DNA from: Paenibacillus oralis
GTDB taxonomy: Bacteria; Bacillota; Bacilli; Paenibacillales; Paenibacillaceae
Length of the DNA stretch: 64,000 nucleotides
Reading direction: 5' to 3'
Assembly: GCF_003863965.1 (NCBI RefSeq)
Contig: NZ_RRCN01000001.1
Coordinates: 2,738,527-2,802,526 of the forward strand
Under the pieces are notes generated by a model. That model did no database searches and was not told the DNA's origin. It saw only the letters and a list, made by a program, of their open reading frames with translations. The translations under genes were made by a program, and so were the position numbers. Positions 58,740 through 64,000 of this stretch are shown here, one piece after another. Numbering within the stretch: the stretch's first letter is position 1; each line of letters starts with the position of its first letter.

Positions 58740-60746
58740 ATGGAGAAGCTGCTTTACGGTGTCGCTTACTATGACGAATATATGCCTTACGAACGTCTTG
58801 ACGAAGATATCCGGATGATGAAAGAAGCGGGGATCAACGTGGTGCGGATCGCCGAATCGACGTGGAGCACGCACGAGCCCCAAAACGGGGTGTTCGACTT
58901 CACCTCGGTGGACCGGGTGCTGGACGCGATGCAGCGGGCGGGGATTCATGTCATCGTCGGCACGCCTACGTATGCCGTGCCGACCTGGATGGTGAAGGAG
59001 CATCCGGACGTGCTGGCGACAACGGCAAAAGGCCCCGCCAAATACGGCGCGCGGCAAATTATGGACATCACCCATCCGGCCTATCTGTTCTATGCGGAAC
59101 GGATCATCCGCAAACTGATTTCCCGTGTCAGCGGCCACCCCGCGGTTATCGGGTATCAGACCGACAACGAAACGAAGCATTACCACACGGCAGGCCCTAA
59201 CGTCCAGCTGCTGTTCGTTAAATACATCAGAGAGAAATTCAAAACGCTGGACCGGGTGAATCAGGCGTTTGGGCTGGATTACTGGAGCAACCGGATCAAC
59301 AGCTGGGAGGACTTCCCCTCGGTCGTGGGGACGATCAACGGCAGCCTGGGCGCGAAGTTTGCCAAGTTCCAGCGGAAGCTGGCCGCCGATTTTCTGAATT
59401 GGCAGGTATCGATTGTAAACGAATATAAGCGGCCGGATCAGTTTGTCACGCAAAACTTCGATTTTGAGTGGCGCGGGCATTCCTACGGCATCCAGCCGGA
59501 CATCGACCATTTCGAGGCGTCCCGCCCGTTCGACATCACGGGGGTGGATATCTATCATCCCTCGCAGGACGATCTTACCGGCATTGAAATTTCCTTCGGC
59601 GGGGATGTGGCCCGCTCTACCAAAGGAACGAATTATTTGGTGATCGAGACGGAGGCGCAAGCTTTCAGCCATTGGACGCCGTACCCGGGGCAGCTGAGAT
59701 TGCAGGCGTTCAGCCACCTGGCTTCCGGGGCCAATATGGTCGCCTACTGGCATTGGCATTCGATCCACAATTCCATCGAAACGTACTGGAAAGGTCTGCT
59801 CAGCCACGACTTCGAGCCAAATCCGGTCTATGAGGAAGCCACAACGATCGGCCGGGATTTCGCCCGCTTGTCGCCGCATTTGGCGAACCTGAAGAAGCAA
59901 AACAAAGTCGCTATTCTCGTCAGCAACGAGTCGTTAACGGCGATGGAGTGGTTCAAGTTTAATTTTACCAGCACCAAAAACTACAATGATGTCGTCCGGA
60001 TGATGTATGATGAGTTGTACCGGATGAACGTCGGCTGCGACTTCGTGTCACCGTCCACCCCAAGCTTCGAGCGGTATGATCTGCTTGTGGTGCCGGCCTT
60101 GTACACGGCTTCCGGCGAACTGCTGGAACGTCTTAACCGGTTTGTGTATGACGGCGGGCACATCGTTTATACTTTTAAGAGCGGCTTCACGGACGAAAAC
60201 GTCAAAGTCCGCACCGAACGCCAGCCGGGGGTGATCGGGGAGGCTTGCGGCGTCTCGTACAGCATGTTCGTAGAGCCGAAGCGCGTTTCGCTGAAAGACG
60301 ATCCGTTCCGGGTCGGGGTGGAGCACAACCAAGTGCATACATGGATGGAACTGCTGACGCCGGTAACGGCTGAGGTGCTCGCCTATTACGACCATCCGCA
60401 CTGGGGGAAATACGCCGCGGTGACGCAAAACCGGTACGGCCAAGGGCAAGCCATGTATATCGGCTGCATGACCAGCGAAGCCGTCATGGGCAAGATTCTT
60501 GAGCATGCTGTGAAGCAGGCCGGTTTGTGGGGGCACGATCAAGACATCCGCTTCCCGCTCATCACCAAACACGGGATGAACGGAATGGGCAAAACCGTCC
60601 GCTACTTTTTTAACTATTCCGATTTGCCGGCATCGCTAAATTACCCTCATCGGGAGGGGACAGAACTTCTCACGGGCGCGCCGGTAAGTCCCGGGGAAAC
60701 CCTGAATCTTGAACCCTGGGGATTCAAGATTATTGAAGAACAATAG
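58740..60746 (+). CDS. GH42 beta-galactosidase
   Basis: 668 residues, with GGGAGGTAAC before the ATG. The TIM barrel has the GH42 start YGVAYYDEYMPYERLDEDIR and NVVRIAESTWSTHEPQNG. The acid/base is Glu 144 in YQTDNETKHYH and the nucleophile probably Glu 303 in LVIETEAQAF. A trimerisation domain (about 395-600) and a small C-terminal domain follow. There is no signal peptide, so it acts in the cytosol on imported galactosides or related oligosaccharides. The cysteine zinc cluster of some GH42 enzymes is absent. It has the same promoter pattern as the ABC binding protein gene downstream. Confidence 0.94.
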   Translation: MEKLLYGVAYYDEYMPYERLDEDIRMMKEAGINVVRIAESTWSTHEPQNGVFDFTSVDRVLDAMQRAGIHVIVGTPTYAVPTWMVKEHPDVLATTAKGPAKYGARQIMDITHPAYLFYAERIIRKLISRVSGHPAVIGYQTDNETKHYHTAGPNVQLLFVKYIREKFKTLDRVNQAFGLDYWSNRINSWEDFPSVVGTINGSLGAKFAKFQRKLAADFLNWQVSIVNEYKRPDQFVTQNFDFEWRGHSYGIQPDIDHFEASRPFDITGVDIYHPSQDDLTGIEISFGGDVARSTKGTNYLVIETEAQAFSHWTPYPGQLRLQAFSHLASGANMVAYWHWHSIHNSIETYWKGLLSHDFEPNPVYEEATTIGRDFARLSPHLANLKKQNKVAILVSNESLTAMEWFKFNFTSTKNYNDVVRMMYDELYRMNVGCDFVSPSTPSFERYDLLVVPALYTASGELLERLNRFVYDGGHIVYTFKSGFTDENVKVRTERQPGVIGEACGVSYSMFVEPKRVSLKDDPFRVGVEHNQVHTWMELLTPVTAEVLAYYDHPHWGKYAAVTQNRYGQGQAMYIGCMTSEAVMGKILEHAVKQAGLWGHDQDIRFPLITKHGMNGMGKTVRYFFNYSDLPASLNYPHREGTELLTGAPVSPGETLNLEPWGFKIIEEQ

Positions 60747-60757
60747 ATTGTTTCAGG

Positions 60758-60783
60758 CGCCTCCCGCATCAGCGAGGCGTTTT
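60758..60783 (+). terminator. Weak Rho-independent terminator after GH42 gene
   Basis: CGCCTC and GAGGCG form a 6-bp stem, followed by T4. Read-through into the kinase gene is possible. Confidence 0.6.
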
Positions 60784-60815
60784 CTACTATATATTCCGGC
60801 ATCAGGGGGGATCGC

Positions 60816-62588
60816 ATGTTTGGCAGACTGCGGCAGCGGGTCATCGATCCGTTTAAAACGAGCATCCGCAACAAGTTGATTTTGACGATGATGTTGATCG
60901 CGGTCATCCCCGTCGTGGTCGTTACCGCGCTCGCGGCGGAAAACAGCAGAACCTCGATGGAGGAGCAAGTGATAAGCACCAGCTTGTCCAACATGAAATG
61001 GACGGGGATTTATCTGGGCGAGCAGTTCGCCAGGCTGAACAATCTGATTTATTCCATCCAGATCAGCCCGGGGTTGACCGATTATTTGAACCGGCCCGAG
61101 GGAGAAACCCCGGCCAGCCATTTTACGGCGCAGCAGAACGTTTTTAATACGCTGAACAGCGTGTACTATAGCGGGGGAAATCATCTCGTAGGCGTCATCC
61201 TGTACCTGAATGACACAGGCACGCTGTTTACGATCAATTCGATGCAAAACGACGTGGAAACGGTAAGCGGCATGCCGCGCGTGTATCGGGATTTACTTAC
61301 GCAGAACAAAGATTTTATCGTGGAGACGCCCCCATCCGCCCCTGACAAATTACGTTTGATCCGCAGCATTAACCGCTTTGAAAACCAGGAGAAGCTGGGG
61401 TATATTTCTTTGGATGTGCTTTGGTCTTATTTTGACCAATCGATGAGTTTGCTCGGCGAGGGAAAAGAACAGTCCGTGTTCGTCACGGATTTGAACGGCC
61501 GCGTTCTTTACGGCAAAGGCGGCGTCCTCCCGGAAAATGCGGCCGCTGCGCTGTCCAAGTCCAAAGAGGCCGGGCCGGGCTACTTCAGAACGGACGGGGA
61601 GTTCGTCTTCTACAATACGGTGGAACCGGTTGGCCTCAGATTGGTGAAAGTCGTCCCGATCGCCTTCATTAACGAAAGCGCCCGGGCGACGATGAATTAC
61701 GGTTTGGTCGTCGGGATGATTTCCGTGGCCGTCTCCGCGCTGTTTGCCTTTTATTTTGCCTGGAAAACGACCAAACCGATCATCGGCTTGGCTAGGGCGA
61801 TGCGCAAGCTGGATCTGACCAAGGGGCAGGCGTTCCCCCGGAGCAGGCGAAAGGACGAAATCGGGCTGCTTGAAGCCAATTTCGCCACGATGGGAGAGCG
61901 GATCAGAGAGCATATTAATACGGAATACAGAATCCGCCTGGAAAAGAAAACGGCCGAGCTGAAGGCGCTGCAATCGCAAATTAACCCGCATTTTTTGCAA
62001 AATACGCTGCAGCTGATCGGCGGGATGATCTTCTCGCAAAAACCGGCGGAAAGCTACGAAATTATCCGCTCCTTAAGCGAAATGTTCCGTTATATCGTGC
62101 GCGATCCGGATAGGCTGGCGACTCTCAGAGCGGAGCTTGAACATCTGCGTCATTACATGAACATCCAGCAGCAGCGGTTTGGCAAAAGGCTTCATTACGA
62201 GCTAGGCGTTTCCGAAGACGTGCTGGACTGCCGAATTCCCAAACTGACTTTGCAGCCTTTGGTTGAAAACGCGTTTGTCCATGGCCTGGATCATAAGGCG
62301 GGGGAGTGGCGCCTTGAGGTGGCGATCCGCCGCGAACCTGCCGTGGGAGTGCTCATCATGATCCGGGACAACGGAGCCGGCATGGCCCCCGAACAGCTGA
62401 ACCGGCTGCGATCGCAGCTAAATAAAGATCTGGAGCAAGTGTGGACGCAGGGGACCAGCATTGGCCTCATCAATGTGGCTTCGCGGATTCAAATGTATTT
62501 TGGAGCGGAATACAAAGTGGACATGAACAGCCAATCAGGCCAAGGAACCTGCGTAACGCTGCATCTTCCCGAGCAGAAGGAGGGATAA
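60816..62588 (+). CDS. YesM-type sensor histidine kinase, second
   Basis: 590 residues. Helix 1 (LILTMMLIAVIPVVVVTALA), an extracellular sensor of about 250 residues, helix 2 (GLVVGMISVAVSALFAFYFA), HAMP (KPIIGLARAMRKLDLTKGQA), His-kinase box INPHFLQNTLQLIGG and ATPase motifs (QPLVENAFVHGLD, DNGAGM) are present. Its cognate regulator follows three bases after the stop. It likely senses the sugar bound by the lipoprotein encoded next. Confidence 0.95.
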   Translation: MFGRLRQRVIDPFKTSIRNKLILTMMLIAVIPVVVVTALAAENSRTSMEEQVISTSLSNMKWTGIYLGEQFARLNNLIYSIQISPGLTDYLNRPEGETPASHFTAQQNVFNTLNSVYYSGGNHLVGVILYLNDTGTLFTINSMQNDVETVSGMPRVYRDLLTQNKDFIVETPPSAPDKLRLIRSINRFENQEKLGYISLDVLWSYFDQSMSLLGEGKEQSVFVTDLNGRVLYGKGGVLPENAAAALSKSKEAGPGYFRTDGEFVFYNTVEPVGLRLVKVVPIAFINESARATMNYGLVVGMISVAVSALFAFYFAWKTTKPIIGLARAMRKLDLTKGQAFPRSRRKDEIGLLEANFATMGERIREHINTEYRIRLEKKTAELKALQSQINPHFLQNTLQLIGGMIFSQKPAESYEIIRSLSEMFRYIVRDPDRLATLRAELEHLRHYMNIQQQRFGKRLHYELGVSEDVLDCRIPKLTLQPLVENAFVHGLDHKAGEWRLEVAIRREPAVGVLIMIRDNGAGMAPEQLNRLRSQLNKDLEQVWTQGTSIGLINVASRIQMYFGAEYKVDMNSQSGQGTCVTLHLPEQKEG

Positions 62589-62591
62589 AGC

Positions 62592-63671
62592 ATGTTCAAA
62601 GTGTTGATCGTCGACGACGAAGAGTGGAACCGGGACATTATCAAAAATCTCGGCCGGTGGGACGAATTGGGCATGGAGGTCGCGGGGGAAGCGGAGGACG
62701 GACTGGAGGCGCTGCGGCTGATCGAGCAGCTTGGTCCGGAACTCATCATAACCGATATGCGCATGCCGGGTTCGGACGGCGAAGAACTAATGCGGAACAT
62801 CCATGACCGTTTTCCCGGCAAGCAGGTGATCGTAGTGAGCGGGTACGACGATTTCCATTACGCCAGACAGGCGATTCGTTATAAGGCGGCCGACTATTTG
62901 CTGAAACCGATCGATCCCCAGGAATTGAACGCGGTATTGGCCAAATGCGGGCAAGCCTTGCGGCGTCGCGGCGACCGCCAGGAAATCGACCTGGAGTTGT
63001 CCGCGAAGTTGGCCGTCTACAAGAAGCGGCTGGGGTCCTACTTTAATGAGTTGAACGGCGAAGGAATCCGCAAGGTGTTCGGCGAATTGCACGCGGATAC
63101 GCAGCTTGCCGCGGCCCAGAAGCCGGAGACGATTCGCTATTTTGTGCATGAAATCCTGTTGTATTTAAAGGAACTTTGCGCGGCCAACGCGCTGGCCGCC
63201 GAGCCTGACCGTTTGGCGGAACATGCGGAGGTGCCGGATTCCTATCATGAAGCGGCCGGCTTGATGGAAGGCTGCTATATGGCCGCATTGGATGAACTGA
63301 TCAAACAGCGGAAATTTAAAAATAAGCTGCATTTGGGCGAAGTGAAATTCTATCTTGAGCATCATTATGCCGAGCAGGTCGGTTTGGAGCAGGTGGCCAA
63401 GCTGTTTTTTGTCAGCAAAGAGTATTTGAGCAAAGCGTTTAAGCAGGAGTACGGCGTTACGGTTACGGACTATTTGCTGCAATTAAGAATGGAGAAGGCG
63501 ATGGAGTGGCTGGGAGCGGACGAGGAGGTCGCGATCAAAAGCGTGGCCGAGATGGTGGGGTACGAGGATGTATCCTATTTTCACCGGGTGTTTAAAAAAC
63601 ATTTCGGACTTTCGCCGGGAGAAGCGAGAAAAGCTTCACAAGGTTTAAAAATATCCAATGAAGGAGTCTAA
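62592..63671 (+). CDS. YesN-type response regulator with AraC DNA-binding domain, second
   Basis: 359 residues. Receiver domain: VLIVDDEEWNRDIIKNLGRW, Asp in LIITDMRMPGSDG, Lys in DYLLKPIDP. The linker is shorter than in the first pair. The C-terminal AraC HTH is LGEVKFYLEHHYAEQVGLEQ, VAKLFFVSKEYLSKAFKQEY and YEDVSYFHRVFKKHFGLSPG. The shared 23-base-spaced half-sites before the GH42 and sugar-binding genes are the best candidates for its binding sites. One of these sites (63654-63663) overlaps its own last codons. Confidence 0.95.
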   Translation: MFKVLIVDDEEWNRDIIKNLGRWDELGMEVAGEAEDGLEALRLIEQLGPELIITDMRMPGSDGEELMRNIHDRFPGKQVIVVSGYDDFHYARQAIRYKAADYLLKPIDPQELNAVLAKCGQALRRRGDRQEIDLELSAKLAVYKKRLGSYFNELNGEGIRKVFGELHADTQLAAAQKPETIRYFVHEILLYLKELCAANALAAEPDRLAEHAEVPDSYHEAAGLMEGCYMAALDELIKQRKFKNKLHLGEVKFYLEHHYAEQVGLEQVAKLFFVSKEYLSKAFKQEYGVTVTDYLLQLRMEKAMEWLGADEEVAIKSVAEMVGYEDVSYFHRVFKKHFGLSPGEARKASQGLKISNEGV

Positions 63672-63720
63672 TCCCGTCCAATGAAGCGCTTACATGTTTT
63701 GATTAAAATGAAAGCGTAAA
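63654..63720 (+). promoter_or_regulatory. Regulated promoter of the sugar ABC binding protein gene
   Basis: TCCAATGAAG at 63654 and 63677 are 23 bases apart. TAAAAT (63704) is the -10 element, continuing ATGAAAGCGTAA, placed exactly as at the GH42 promoter (31 bases from the second TCCA to the ATGAAAGCG block). Confidence 0.72.
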
Positions 63721-63747
63721 CAAACTTAATCGTCTAGGAGGTCATAA

Positions 63748-64000
63748 ATGATGAAGATGTGGAAGGGGATCGCCGGAACCGCTTTAATCGCTGCGTTGCT
63801 GGCCGGATGCGGATCGGGCGGCGGAAGCAATGCGGCGAACAATGAAACGTCGGGGACAGGCGGCGGAAGCGCAAGCGGAAAAAGCGTCAGCTTAAAAATG
63901 TTTATCGCCCAGCCTCGTTTGAAGGAACATTACGATAAGTATATCGATGCTTTCGTGGCCAAGGAAAAGGCGGAAAAGGACATCGACGTTACCGTTCAAC
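63748..64000 (+). CDS. Sugar ABC transporter substrate-binding lipoprotein, 5' part only
   Basis: The gene runs off the window; 84 codons are visible. TAGGAGGT precedes tandem ATG codons (63748, 63751). The signal peptide ends with the lipobox ALLAGCGSG, followed by a Gly/Ser/Asn-rich linker and the start of a solute-binding protein (SVSLKMFIAQPRLKEHYDKY). It is typical of CUT1-family sugar-binding proteins, whose permease genes would follow beyond the window. The upstream kinase/regulator pair probably controls it. Confidence 0.88.
   Translation, partial: MMKMWKGIAGTALIAALLAGCGSGGGSNAANNETSGTGGGSASGKSVSLKMFIAQPRLKEHYDKYIDAFVAKEKAEKDIDVTVQ

Noticed and set aside
58707..59900. 397-codon minus-strand frame opposite the GH42 gene
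   Set aside because: Antisense shadow; no recognisable motifs, while GH42 catalytic motifs are intact on the plus strand.
1..64000. Insertion sequences, tRNA or rRNA genes, prophage genes
   Set aside because: I looked for transposase, integrase and structural RNA signatures and saw none that could be supported.

Overview
The window looks like chromosomal DNA from a Paenibacillus-like Bacillota. Shine-Dalgarno sites are strong (AGGAGG, AAGGTGAT) and GUG/UUG starts are used. There are several YesM/YesN-type histidine kinase/AraC response regulator pairs next to sugar-binding lipoproteins, a KimA-like potassium transporter, a class I-type TGAGAATGATTATCA Fur box and many Rho-independent terminators. 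The genus is inferred from gene content, not proven.

Layout. 1-14.5 kb is ordinary chromosome: LysR regulator and divergent MetX-like hydrolase, DUF2935 protein, iron-siderophore regulator plus binding lipoprotein, DUF1836 protein divergent from a CNNM/CBS transporter with an overlapping sigma-like gene, YdjM-like membrane protein, MocR regulator divergent from azlCD, and kimA. 14.5-22.4 kb carries secreted or envelope proteins (AA10 polysaccharide monooxygenase, alpha-carbonic anhydrase, truncated M23 peptidase, PAP2 phosphatase, a beta-propeller/BIG2 protein), a 29-aa type I toxin-like gene, and a saccharopine-dehydrogenase-like reductase. 22.4-28 kb is eroded accessory DNA: frameshifted small genes, regulator and macro-domain remnants, a GC-rich MerR/oxidoreductase cassette beside a truncated sigma factor, and a deleted copy of a dipeptide epimerase gene.

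28-41 kb is the most interesting part: a toxin-antitoxin pair, a frameshifted SWIM zinc-finger gene, CRISPR array 1, a complete type III-B effector operon (cmr1, cas10/cmr2, cmr3, cmr4, cmr5, cmr6) whose last gene encodes a DUF6602/PD-(D/E)XK-like protein, and CRISPR array 2. Cas10 is short, has no HD nuclease domain and keeps its GGDD motif. No cas6, cas1, cas2 or recognisable CARF effector is present, and the repeats are of the I-C kind. Array 1 is preceded by the cas-operon promoter motif joined directly to the last codons of the DUF6602 gene and to the array 2 type leader. A remnant of the SWIM gene tail sits between array 1 and the cas operon. The simplest explanation is a tandem duplication of the whole locus in which one copy lost its cas genes.

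41-48.5 kb holds a putative murein-dipeptide operon (serine hydrolase, two XRE-cupin regulators, L-Ala-D/L-Glu epimerase type enzyme), an intact SWIM paralogue, and an MBL-fold hydrolase whose C-terminus is encoded by a dispersed repeat. 48.6-64 kb is carbohydrate sensing and use: sugar-binding protein/kinase/regulator, rhamnose mutarotase and MFS transporter, a sigma/anti-sigma pair, a diguanylate cyclase, a GH42 beta-galactosidase, a second kinase/regulator pair and the start of a sugar ABC binding lipoprotein. Two promoters here share the same pair of 23-bp-spaced half-sites.
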